Source: CAVQNQ01 sp963714205 (GTDB lineage Bacteria > Acidobacteriota > Terriglobia > Bryobacterales > Bryobacteraceae). From it: a DNA stretch of 64,000 nt. The DNA is taken from NCBI GenBank assembly GCA_963714205.1, contig CAVQNQ010000004.1, forward strand, positions 744,001-808,000, given 5' to 3'. A program made the translations under genes and the position numbers. Under the pieces are notes generated by a model. The model was not told the DNA's origin. It was given only the letters and a program-made list of their open reading frames with translations, and made no database searches. Every line of letters starts with the position of its first letter. Positions within the stretch are counted from its first letter, which is position 1. This document shows, piece after piece, positions 24,724 to 33,191 of this stretch.

Positions 24724-27249
24724 CTAATTCGCCACCGCAGGCTGCGGTCTCAGGCGCAGGAACTCCACCAGGCCGCGCCATTTGCGCAGCAGCAGCTCTA
24801 CCAGGTTCAGCGCCACGGCCAGCGCCAGCAACCCCGGCCATAGGTTCATCACCGCGCGGTTGCCGCGGCCCGCGGCGTCGAACACCTCGCGTGGGGAGGG
24901 CCGGAAGCGGCCTCCGGTGGCGTCCGCGATCTGCCGTAGAAGCGCATCGTTGTGGCCGTAGTCCCGCATCTCCTCCTCCTGCCGGTAGAAGCCAACTTCG
25001 GGGAAAGCTCTCAGATCAGCCAGCGGACGCACCCGGAACAAGCCCTGGTTCGGCCCCAGGCTCAAGCGGCCCCGGTAGTGCCCGGCGGCCACTTTGCCGA
25101 GTTTGAGCGGCGCCTGGAATCCATTCGGCCCGAAGGCGAAAACGTCCGGCAACGGCTGGCCGTCGGCATCCGGTTCGGGCACGTTGCGCGAAAGGCGGTA
25201 ATCCACCACCAGCTCGCCCGTGGCGGCGTCGAAATCGGCGCTGGTCTCGCTCGGCGCGGCGTGCGGCAACAGGTCGCGGAAGATGTTGGCCCATAGCTTA
25301 TCGAACCCCGGCCAAGCCACCCAATTGATGGCCCAGCGATTCTTGGCATCGGAGGTGAATACCACCGCGCGGCCCAGGCCGTATTGCCAGCGCACCAGCA
25401 ACGGGTCGCCATGATCGGCTTCCAGGATGGCGTCCGCCGTGGGGCGCGTCTGGAACCGGACATAGCCGCGCAATGGGGGTGCGCTCTCCATTCCCACCCC
25501 GTCCAGGATCTCCGCCCGTTTCAAAATCTTGGGCGCGATGGACTTCTCCACGGCGGTCACCCCGGTGTGCTCCTCCACGTCGCGCAGCAGGAGGCGCTCA
25601 AGACCCGAGGGATCCTCCATGAAGTAGGACTTCCCCTCGGCAGTTTGCGCCACGCGCTCCAGGAAGCCGCGATTCACGTCCTGGCCCAGCCCCACCGTGG
25701 AAATAGTAACGTGGTTGGCCAAAGCCTGCCGCGAGATTGCCAAGGCGTCGCCTTCCTCCGAGATCCCGTCCGTCAGCAGCACAATATGTTTGTACACCGC
25801 GTTGCGCGGCAAGATACGCTGATAGGCTTCGCTGAGCGCCGGAGCGATCTGCGTACCGCCATCGGCCATGATCCCCGAGATCAGCCCCTTGATCCGCTCC
25901 GGATCGACGGCGGGAGCGATGGGTACGACCCACTGGAAGGAATTATCGAAAATCAGCACGCCCACCTGATCCACGGGGCGCAGATTGTCCACCACGCCCA
26001 CGGCCGCCAGCTTGGCCAGTTCCATTTTGCGGCCCTCCATGGAGGACGATTTGTCGATGATCAGCACCACCGCCGTGCCTTCCATATCGCGCGGCGGCAG
26101 GAGCTTGGCCGGCAGAGTGCGCTCGAGCGGATCTTCCTCGCCTGTCTTCCCGACATACATGTTGTGCTCGCCCGCGATCCACACGAGGCCGCCGCCCTTC
26201 TTAACGAAGTCTTCGACGGCCAGTTGGCCGGCCCGCGGCACCCACTGCATGTCCCAGTTGTTGATGACGAGAAGTTGATAAGGATCGAGCCGTTCGGGGA
26301 TCTTGAGGGTGGCTCGATCCACCTCGAACTGGTTGGCTTCGAGCGCGCGCACCAGGTGTTGCTCGCTGGAGGCGGGATCGCGCGAGAGCAGCAGAACCCG
26401 CGGACGGCGCAGCGCCACGGCGTCCTCGAAGCGCGTCTCGCCCAGACCGGCGGCGGAGATCTTGCCCGCCAGGGCGATGGCGCCGGACGAGTTCACGGAC
26501 GCCTCGAAGCGCAGGCGATTGGCGCCCTCGACAAGTTCCACGCGGCTGGCGCCGATAGTCTTACCCTCGGCCGTCATCTCCACCTCGGCCGGGGTGGCGC
26601 GCGGAGATTTCAACGTCAATTCGACGGGAAAGCGTTCTCCGCTGAACACCTGGCCGGGAAATGACACGGACTGCAAGACCAGACCCGGCCTGGCGCGGCC
26701 CTCCAGAGGGATGGTATCGACGGGGATGCCGAGCTGGCGCGCCTGCCAGATGGCGCGCGTCACGCTGCCCAGGTTCTCGTTACCGTCGGAAATCAGCAGC
26801 AGGCGCGGCACAAATCCCGCGGGCAGGGAGGCCGTGGCGTCGCGCAGCGCCGATTCCAGGTTGGTTGCGCGGCCCGCCTCGCCCGCCGAATGGCCGAATT
26901 GCCAGCCGCGTTTCGAGCGCTCCTGGGGCGCGGGGTTCCGCGTGGCGCGGGCAAAGGGAATGACTCCGGTCCAATGGCGCCCGCGCGCACGTTCCACCTG
27001 GTTAACCAAGGCCGATTCGGCGGCCAGGTCCGCATCCGAGATGCTGGCCGAGGTGTCGGCGAGCATGACCACGGCCACGCGGTTTTCGTACACGGTGAGG
27101 CGCGGCTGAGCCAGTGCCGCGGCGACCGCCGCCAGGGCCCCGGCCTTCAACAGCAGGGCGCCGCGGCGGGAGGCGGCGCGCCACTCCCAGCAGGCCCAGG
27201 CAACGGGTAGAACAACCAGCAGAAGCAGCCACGGATGCAGGAACGTCAT
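24724..27249 (-). CDS. membrane protein with two von Willebrand A domains (Bat/VWA operon)
   Basis: About 841 residues from ATG27249, which overlaps the stop of the previous gene (ATGA). The frame is open for 54 more codons, but those codons read the end of the BatA-like gene in another frame. Two N-terminal membrane helices (about 6-20 and 32-48) precede a first VWA domain with DTSAS (Asp65). A middle domain resembles a glutamine-amidotransferase-like fold (LLVINNWDM...GGGLVWIAGEHN). A second VWA follows at about 390-560 with DKSSS near residue 398 and LLTDGISEEGD, and a terminal membrane helix lies near 800. It is the last gene of the MoxR-DUF58-BatA-like-VWA operon, thought in other bacteria to aid maturation of partner proteins at the membrane. 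Confidence 0.85.
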   Translation of the reverse strand: MTFLHPWLLLLVVLPVAWACWEWRAASRRGALLLKAGALAAVAAALAQPRLTVYENRVAVVMLADTSASISDADLAAESALVNQVERARGRHWTGVIPFARATRNPAPQERSKRGWQFGHSAGEAGRATNLESALRDATASLPAGFVPRLLLISDGNENLGSVTRAIWQARQLGIPVDTIPLEGRARPGLVLQSVSFPGQVFSGERFPVELTLKSPRATPAEVEMTAEGKTIGASRVELVEGANRLRFEASVNSSGAIALAGKISAAGLGETRFEDAVALRRPRVLLLSRDPASSEQHLVRALEANQFEVDRATLKIPERLDPYQLLVINNWDMQWVPRAGQLAVEDFVKKGGGLVWIAGEHNMYVGKTGEEDPLERTLPAKLLPPRDMEGTAVVLIIDKSSSMEGRKMELAKLAAVGVVDNLRPVDQVGVLIFDNSFQWVVPIAPAVDPERIKGLISGIMADGGTQIAPALSEAYQRILPRNAVYKHIVLLTDGISEEGDALAISRQALANHVTISTVGLGQDVNRGFLERVAQTAEGKSYFMEDPSGLERLLLRDVEEHTGVTAVEKSIAPKILKRAEILDGVGMESAPPLRGYVRFQTRPTADAILEADHGDPLLVRWQYGLGRAVVFTSDAKNRWAINWVAWPGFDKLWANIFRDLLPHAAPSETSADFDAATGELVVDYRLSRNVPEPDADGQPLPDVFAFGPNGFQAPLKLGKVAAGHYRGRLSLGPNQGLFRVRPLADLRAFPEVGFYRQEEEMRDYGHNDALLRQIADATGGRFRPSPREVFDAAGRGNRAVMNLWPGLLALAVALNLVELLLRKWRGLVEFLRLRPQPAVAN

Positions 27250-29205
27250 CGGCGCACCCCGATCGGCTGGCGCGTCCGCCGCCGGAAGGCTGCGCGGGTG
27301 CGCAAAGGAGTCGGGGGGGTGACGAAGCGCCTCGAGCCGCGCCGCGCCCCACCATAAAGGAGCCACTCCGCCAGAAGGCCGAAGCCGCCCAACAAGGCCA
27401 GCCAGGGCCACAGGTCTGCCGAGGCCGCGCGGTCACTCTGAAACCGCGGAATGCCCTGGCTGGCCTCCGCTGGCGGCTGCCAGCGGGTCTCCCAGAGCCT
27501 CCGGCAGGGTCAAAGAATAGACGTATTCGTTGTCGCCTGCCATCACCCGCACCAGGCCCGGTGTGCCGGAATAGAAGTGCAGCGCGCCCTCGCGCAGGGT
27601 GAAAGGCAATGGCGAGCCATCGGCGGAGGAGACTTTCACGTCGCGGTCAGCCGCGCCCGCTTCCAGTTCAGTCTTGACGGTGCCTACGCTGCCGGCGGCG
27701 ATTTCCCAACGGCGGAAGATATCCGGCGAAACCCAGCGCAGCAGGTTGGCGAACAGCAGCGGAGCGGCCAGCCGGTAGCGCAGCGCGGAAAGCGCCGGGT
27801 GAAAACCGAACACCACGATCTTCGGCGTCCCCGGGCGCGCCACGATTACGGGGCCCGCGTCCACCTCGCCGACGCGCGCGTCGCCGGGCTGCGTGGCGAA
27901 AACCTCGGTATGTTCCAGCCTGAAATCGCGTGTGTACAGGCCCGCTGCGATGGCCTCCGCGCCGTTCCACTTCGCGAAAGGCGCGTGCTCCACCGTCTGG
28001 CGCACGGCGATGGGCGAACCCGGCGCGGGCGGCTCGATCCAGATGGAATCGGCTGCCGGCCGCTCGGGCGGAATGAAGCGGTCCAGGATCGCGAGGCCGC
28101 GGTCGTCCGCGCGATATTCCTCCGGCTTGCGGTAGATGGCGTTCACGCGCGGGTTGCCGCCGAGGAGCGGGCGCAGCAGATCGGGCTGGTTCGAATAGAC
28201 CACCACCCGCAAGACGGGCTGCTCAGGCACCTCCAGATCGGCATGATCGTCGGCTGGAAAATCGTCGTGGGGCGTGAGGTTGACGCGCAGCAGGCCTGCG
28301 GCCTGGTCGGGGAATTCGAAGCTGGCCTCGGCATCACCCCCCGCGGGTATGATGACGCGGCGCGCTCCGGCAGCCACGGGCAGCGGCGTATAGGCCGATG
28401 CGCCGGCCGGGCTGAAATCGAGCGAGACCACCACCGCGCGCGCCCGCGTTCCGTAGTTGTGCGCCGCCACATAGACATCCCATCCGGCTTCATCCGCCGA
28501 GCGCCGCATCCCCACCTTGCGCAGGCCGCAGTTCTCGATAGCCTCCGGCACCACGAGCGCCCGCAGATTGCGCGGCTCCGGAGCTGCCGAGGCCTCGCGC
28601 GCGGCCGTACGGCCCGCCCCCACGTAGGCGATCTCGCCCGGGCGGCGGCCTTCCTGCGACTGAATGTGGCGGGCGAACAGCAGCGCCTGATCGAGATTAA
28701 GGGCGGTGAAGCCGGGCCGCGAAGCCACGATGGCCGCGTCCACTTTCCGCCGGTCCGGCTCGAAAGCCGTGGCGGGAGTCGCCAGGCCGTCGGCGCGAAC
28801 CAGCATGAGACGGTCCTGGGACGGCAAGGCGCGCAGGTAGCGGCGGGCGGTGTCGCGGGCCAGGTCCATCAGCGTGCCATTGCCCCAATGTGCCGCCATC
28901 CACGCAGAGGTATCGAGGATCAGGACGTGGTCCCGGCCGGCGGCCGCGGGCGTTCCCCAACGCAGTTGCGCCACGGCCAATAGCAGCAGCGCCATGCTGG
29001 CAAGCTGCAGGAGGAGCGACCAGGGCTGCTGGATGCGCCGCCTCCGCGCCACCGCCTGGGGCTCGCGGGCGGCCACCCAGAAGCGCAGCGTCGAGACCAC
29101 CTGCTGGCGCCTCGCGCGGTCCAGCAGGTACAGCGCCACGGCCACCGCGGCCACCGAGCCGAACAGCGCCGCGAACTGCATTACGGTGAGGTTCAGCAAG
29201 TACAC
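27246..29205 (-). CDS. BatA-like N-terminal membrane / VWA protein, frameshifted near 3' end
   Basis: About 652 residues when corrected. GTG29205 or ATG29181 starts it; two hydrophobic segments (FAALFGSVAAVAVALYLL and LLLQLASMALLLLAVAQL) flank the RRRRIQQPW linker typical of the BatA N-terminal domain. A VWA-like domain with LILDTSAWM follows. As given, the frame stops at 27433 (TGA). The other frame reads ETRWQPPAEASQGIPRFQSD and then a membrane helix (LWPWLALLGGFGLLAEWLLY) to a TGA at 27246-27248. That TGA overlaps the next gene's ATG. The span is 1960 bases, one base over a multiple of three, placing an extra base near 27494-27502. The coupled ATGA end strongly supports this reading. Confidence 0.8.
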
Positions 29206-29215
29206 ATTGCGCCTG

Positions 29216-30100
29216 TCATGCGATTCCCCGCGCGCGCACCAGTTCGCCGAACACCACGCTTTCGATCGGCTGCGAGGTGGAGATCCCCACGTAGCGCCCG
29301 CCGCTCCGCAGGGCCGCGTTCTCAATGCCCGCGCGGTATTCGTCGAAAGCCGCGGTGTAGCGTTGCCGCGCGGCATGGTCGAAATCCAGCTTCAGCGAAG
29401 CTCCCGTTTCGGCGTCGCGCAGCTCCAGTTCGCCGGCCCAGGGCGGCGTGCGGTCTTCCTCGCTCCAGATCTGCAACAGCATCAGCTCGTGGCCGAAATC
29501 GGCCAGATACTGGAGCGCGCGCGGGCAGTCCTGGTCGTCCAGGAAATCGGAAATGAGGATGGCCAAACCCCGTTGCGAGTACACGTCGATGAACTCGCGC
29601 ACCACCGCCAGGTAATCGGTGGAACCGCCCGCCTCCAGGCCGGCGATGGCATCCATGACCGCGGGAAAGCGCTGGCGCCCGCCGGTCGAGTAGATACGCC
29701 GCGCCAGCCGGTTGGAGAAACCGTGGATCTCGATGCTGTCGTGCCGCACCAGCCCCACGTAGCACAGCGCCGCCGCCAGCCGCCGTGCGTATTCGAATTT
29801 CTCTCCGCCGCCGGCCGCCATCGAGGCGCTCTGGTCGACCAGCAGGCGGATCGGCACGCGCGGCTCCGTCTGGAACATTTTCAGGAACAATTTATCCAGG
29901 CGCATGTAGGCCCGCCAGTTGACGGCCCGCAGATCGTCTCCGTAGTGAAAATTGCGGTGATCCAGGAACTCCTGCCCCGGACCGGCCAGGCGGGAAGCAT
30001 TGTGTCCCCCCACCAGCCCTGGAAACGACTTCTGCCAGTGCAGGGCGAGCCGTTCGAGCCTCTCCAGAAATTCCCGGTTTAGCAGCGGGGCCGAGGGCAT
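29216..30100 (-). CDS. DUF58-domain protein
   Basis: About 294 residues from ATG30100, 8 bases after the MoxR stop; the frame upstream of it reads the MoxR gene. Typical DUF58 features are GHNASRLAGPGQEFLDHRNFHYGDDLRAVNWRAYMRLDKLFLKMF (G-x-E-F-x-x-x-R-x-Y-x-x-G-D-x-x-R-x-I/V-N-W) and a VWA-like LLVDQSASM (DxSxS). It is always found next to MoxR ATPases, as here. It is thought to be a membrane-associated adaptor or client of the ATPase. The 3' end is 10 bases from the BatA-like GTG. Confidence 0.9.
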   Translation of the reverse strand: MPSAPLLNREFLERLERLALHWQKSFPGLVGGHNASRLAGPGQEFLDHRNFHYGDDLRAVNWRAYMRLDKLFLKMFQTEPRVPIRLLVDQSASMAAGGGEKFEYARRLAAALCYVGLVRHDSIEIHGFSNRLARRIYSTGGRQRFPAVMDAIAGLEAGGSTDYLAVVREFIDVYSQRGLAILISDFLDDQDCPRALQYLADFGHELMLLQIWSEEDRTPPWAGELELRDAETGASLKLDFDHAARQRYTAAFDEYRAGIENAALRSGGRYVGISTSQPIESVVFGELVRARGIA

Positions 30101-30108
30101 AAGAGATC

Positions 30109-31104
30109 CTAGGCGGCCGTGGCCGCGGCGGTCACGCCGTTGATGATGGCGCGCAGAACCGTCTCGGCCGTTTGTCCATCGGCGTGCGCATCGAAGTTCA
30201 GGATGATGCGGTGCCGCAGGACGGAGGCCGCGATCCGCTGAATGTCTTCGATAGCCAGGTGGAAACGCCCGCGCATCAGCGCCAGCACGCGGCCGCACTC
30301 GACCAGCGCCTGCGCACCGCGCGGGGAGCTCCCGTAGCGGACGTATTTGCGCGCCAGCTCGTGCGCCTCCTTCTGCCCGGGCTGGGTGGCCATCACCAGT
30401 TCAATGGCGTATTCCTGAACGTGCGGCGCGACCATCACCTGCCGGCACACCGAGCGCACTTCCAGGATGGCGTCGCGATCCAGCACCGCTTCGAGGACAT
30501 GTTCTTCCGGCTGAATGGTGCGCTCCACGATGCGGTTCAGCTCCTCGCGCGTCGGGTAGGTCACCAGAATCTTCATCAGGAAGCGGTCGAGCTGCGCTTC
30601 GGGCAGAGGATAGGTGCCTTCCATCTCGATGGGGTTCTGGGTGGCCATCACCAGGAAAGGCGCTTCGAGCTGATGGGTGCTGGTGCCGCTGGTCACGGTG
30701 CGCTCCTGCATGGCCTCGAGCAGCGCGGATTGGGTTTTGGGCGTGGCGCGGTTGATTTCGTCGGCCAGCACCAGGTTGGCGAAAATGGGACCCGGCTGGA
30801 AGCGCAGCTGCTTGGCGCCGCGTTCGCCGGTTTCGATGATCATGCTGCCCACGATATCCGCGGGCATGAGGTCCGGCGTGAACTGAATTCTCGAGTACTT
30901 GAGGTTCAGCGTGCGCGCCAGCGTGCGCAGCAGCGTGGTCTTGCCTAAGCCGGGCACCCCTTCGAGAAGCACATGTCCCGATGCGAGAAGGCAGATGAGC
31001 ACGCCCTCGACGACATCGTCCTGGCCTACAATTACTTTCGCGATTTCGCGCCGGACGGCGTTGAGCCGGTCCACGGCGAGCTGGCGTGCCGTATCCGATC
31101 CCAT
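30109..31104 (-). CDS. MoxR-family AAA+ ATPase
   Basis: A protein of 331 residues. Walker A is GVPGLGKTT (Lys55), Walker B is LVLADEINRATPKTQSALLEAMQE, sensor 1 is VMATQNPIEMEGTYPLPEAQLDRF, and a C-terminal lid with SPRGAQALV follows. MoxR ATPases act as chaperones that help VWA-domain partners fold, bind metal or assemble; the two VWA proteins and the DUF58 protein downstream fit this. It sits between the small membrane protein (31178) and the DUF58 gene in one minus-strand operon. Cytoplasmic. Confidence 0.94.
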   Translation of the reverse strand: MGSDTARQLAVDRLNAVRREIAKVIVGQDDVVEGVLICLLASGHVLLEGVPGLGKTTLLRTLARTLNLKYSRIQFTPDLMPADIVGSMIIETGERGAKQLRFQPGPIFANLVLADEINRATPKTQSALLEAMQERTVTSGTSTHQLEAPFLVMATQNPIEMEGTYPLPEAQLDRFLMKILVTYPTREELNRIVERTIQPEEHVLEAVLDRDAILEVRSVCRQVMVAPHVQEYAIELVMATQPGQKEAHELARKYVRYGSSPRGAQALVECGRVLALMRGRFHLAIEDIQRIAASVLRHRIILNFDAHADGQTAETVLRAIINGVTAAATAA

Positions 31105-31177
31105 GTTCGTTATAGAGCACGCCAGGCTCCAACCGGATTCACGTCGGCGGCGGCAGCGTACGGGGCGATGCGATAAT

Positions 31178-31636
31178 TCAGGCCTGGCTCTGGAGACCGG
31201 GCTGCGGGCCCAGCTTGCCGACCAGCACCGTGAGCACCATCGCCATTTCGGAGAGGGCCTTGCGAGCCTGGTGCGGCGCGGCCACGCGCGTGAGATGGAA
31301 CCACCCGCGCATCACCCGGTAATCGAGAATCAGCATGCGGTCTTCAATGCTGTTCAAGCCGCGGCCGGCGGCATGTTCCAGAAGATAGGTCAGAACGCGG
31401 TAATCGCGGTTGAGGGACGCTTCCAAGGCATCCAGCCCGGCTTCGGCGCGCAGCCGCTCCTGGATCGTCGCCAGGCCAAAGCGGGAATCCGGAAGCTCCG
31501 CCGGCGGAGCGACCAGCCCCTCCGCCCGCGCGCGCAGCAACAAAAGACAGCTATATCGAAACCAGTAAATCAGCAGCGCGACCGAAACCGTTATGACGAG
31601 AACGCCTGACAACATGTCGTATCTCGGCAGGTCCAT
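31178..31636 (-). CDS. membrane-anchored protein of unknown function upstream of moxR
   Basis: A protein of 152 residues with one N-terminal membrane helix (about residues 10-28, VLVITVSVALLIYWF) and a cytoplasmic helical remainder (GLATIQERLRAEAGLDALEASLNRDYRVLTYLLEHAAG). I do not recognise it. It is 73 bases upstream of moxR on the same strand behind a plausible promoter, so it probably leads the Bat-type operon. The helical tail could bind the ATPase or DUF58 protein; this is inference. Confidence 0.65.
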   Translation of the reverse strand: MDLPRYDMLSGVLVITVSVALLIYWFRYSCLLLLRARAEGLVAPPAELPDSRFGLATIQERLRAEAGLDALEASLNRDYRVLTYLLEHAAGRGLNSIEDRMLILDYRVMRGWFHLTRVAAPHQARKALSEMAMVLTVLVGKLGPQPGLQSQA

Positions 31637-31663
31637 AACGGGGGTACTGGGCCAGCCATAACG

Positions 31664-31692
31664 ACTTTATCACTGCGATCTATACGATGCAA
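31664..31692 (-). promoter_or_regulatory. candidate sigma-70 promoter of the MoxR/VWA operon
   Basis: On the minus strand TTGCAT (31692-31687) and TAAAGT (31669-31664) are separated by 17 bases and lie 28 bases before ATG31636. The spacing is ideal and the region is richer in A/T than its surroundings. The -10 box is imperfect. Confidence 0.4.
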
Positions 31693-31767
31693 TAGTTCTT
31701 AACAAAATTTGACAGGGGCATTCACACTAATATGTACCAGCGCAAACTTGCCATCAGTACCAATATT

Positions 31768-33114
31768 TCAGAGGGCCGCCATGGCCTTCTCGATGTCCAG
31801 ACCCGGAAACTCGTAATCCACCAATTGCCCGGCCAGGTAGCTTTCGTAGGATGCCAGGTCGAAATGCCCATGGCCGCTGAGACAGAACAGGATCACGCGC
31901 GGCCGCCCTTCCTCGCGCGCGGCCAGCGCCTCGTCCATCGCGGCGCGGATGGCGTGCGACGATTCGGGAGCCGGCAGGATTCCCTCGGTGCGGGCAAACT
32001 CGACGGCCGCCTCGAAGCAGGGGATCTGAGTATAGGACTTCGCTTGAATTTCGCCCAGGTTCAGCAGGTGGCTGAGCAGCGGGGACGCGCCATGGTAGCG
32101 CAAGCCGCCCGCGTGAATCCCCGGTGGGACGAAGTCATGGCCCAAGGTATACATCTTGATCAACGGCGTCAGTTTAGCGGTGTCGCCATAATCGTAGGTG
32201 AAGCGGCCTTTGGTGAGGCTGGGGCAGGCGGACGGTTCCACGGCCAGGATGCGCGGTCCTTTGCCGCTTAGCCGGTCCAGGACGTAGGGTATAGCCAGGC
32301 CGCCAAAGTTGCTGCCGCCGCCGAAGCAACCGACCACCACGTCCGGCTCTTCGCCGGCCTGCTGCATCTGGAGCTTGGCCTCCTGGCCGATAACGGTCTG
32401 GTGCAGGATAACGTGGTTGAGCACGCTGCCCAGCGAGTAGTTGGTATCCGGATGCGTGGCGGCGTCCTCGACCGCCTCGCTGATGGCGATTCCCAGGCTG
32501 CCCGGGGAATCTGGCGTGGCGGCGAGTACACCTCGGCCGGAATTGGTGTGCTCGCTGGGGCTGGGGAAAACTTCCGCGCCCCAGGCGTGCATCATCATAC
32601 GGCGGTAGGGCTTCTGGTCGTAGCTCACCCGCACCATGTAAACCGTGCACTCCAGGCCGAAAAGCCGGCAGGCCAGCGCCAGGGCGCTGCCCCACTGCCC
32701 CGCCCCGGTCTCGGTGGCCAGGCGCCGCATGCCGGCGCGCTTGTTGTAATAGGCCTGGGCCACCGCGGTGTTGGGCTTATGGCTGCCCGCCGGGCTGGTG
32801 CCTTCGTACTTGTAATAGATGTGCGCGGGCGTGTCCAGGGCCTTCTCGAGACGGCGCGCACGGTAGAGCGGCGTGGCACGCCACAGCCGGTAAATATCCA
32901 GCACCTCGCCCGGAATGTCGATCTCCGGCTGCGGAGAAAACTCCTGCTCGATCAATTCCATAGGGAAGATCGGCGCGAGATCCTGCGGCGCCAGCGGCGC
33001 GCGGGTGCCCGGATGGAGTGGCGTCGCGAGCGGCACCTTCAGCGAGGGCAGCACGTTGACCCAAACGGTCGGGATCTGGCTGTCAGCCAGCAGAAATTTG
33101 TAGTGTTCCGGCAT
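31768..33114 (-). CDS. TrpB2-type tryptophan synthase beta-like PLP enzyme
   Basis: A protein of 448 residues, longer than TrpB1 (about 400) and matching the TrpB2 class. The PLP lysine is in GSHKPN (Lys113), the phosphate-binding glycine loop is GCFGGGSNFGG, and the N-terminal WRATPLYRARRLE and TETGAGQWGSALA segments are typical. The enzyme joins indole and serine to form tryptophan and may act without TrpA as an indole scavenger. No other trp gene is nearby. It is a single gene, with 131 bases between its stop and the operon leader at 31636. Confidence 0.92.
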   Translation of the reverse strand: MPEHYKFLLADSQIPTVWVNVLPSLKVPLATPLHPGTRAPLAPQDLAPIFPMELIEQEFSPQPEIDIPGEVLDIYRLWRATPLYRARRLEKALDTPAHIYYKYEGTSPAGSHKPNTAVAQAYYNKRAGMRRLATETGAGQWGSALALACRLFGLECTVYMVRVSYDQKPYRRMMMHAWGAEVFPSPSEHTNSGRGVLAATPDSPGSLGIAISEAVEDAATHPDTNYSLGSVLNHVILHQTVIGQEAKLQMQQAGEEPDVVVGCFGGGSNFGGLAIPYVLDRLSGKGPRILAVEPSACPSLTKGRFTYDYGDTAKLTPLIKMYTLGHDFVPPGIHAGGLRYHGASPLLSHLLNLGEIQAKSYTQIPCFEAAVEFARTEGILPAPESSHAIRAAMDEALAAREEGRPRVILFCLSGHGHFDLASYESYLAGQLVDYEFPGLDIEKAMAAL

Positions 33115-33191
33115 GGGGAAGGCTTATTGTAATACCGGACGCCGGACTCTTGCTGGGCGGGCGGCCTTTTTCGGCCGCGGCGGCGACAACC

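Noticed and set aside
25384..28983. Long plus-strand open frames (about 426 and 510 codons) across the VWA and BatA-like genes
   Set aside because: No motif and His/Arg-rich; they mirror the well-supported minus-strand operon.
31709..31732. TTGACA followed by A/T-rich sequence on the plus strand as a promoter
   Set aside because: It points into the 3' end of the oppositely oriented trpB2 gene, with no plus-strand gene downstream.
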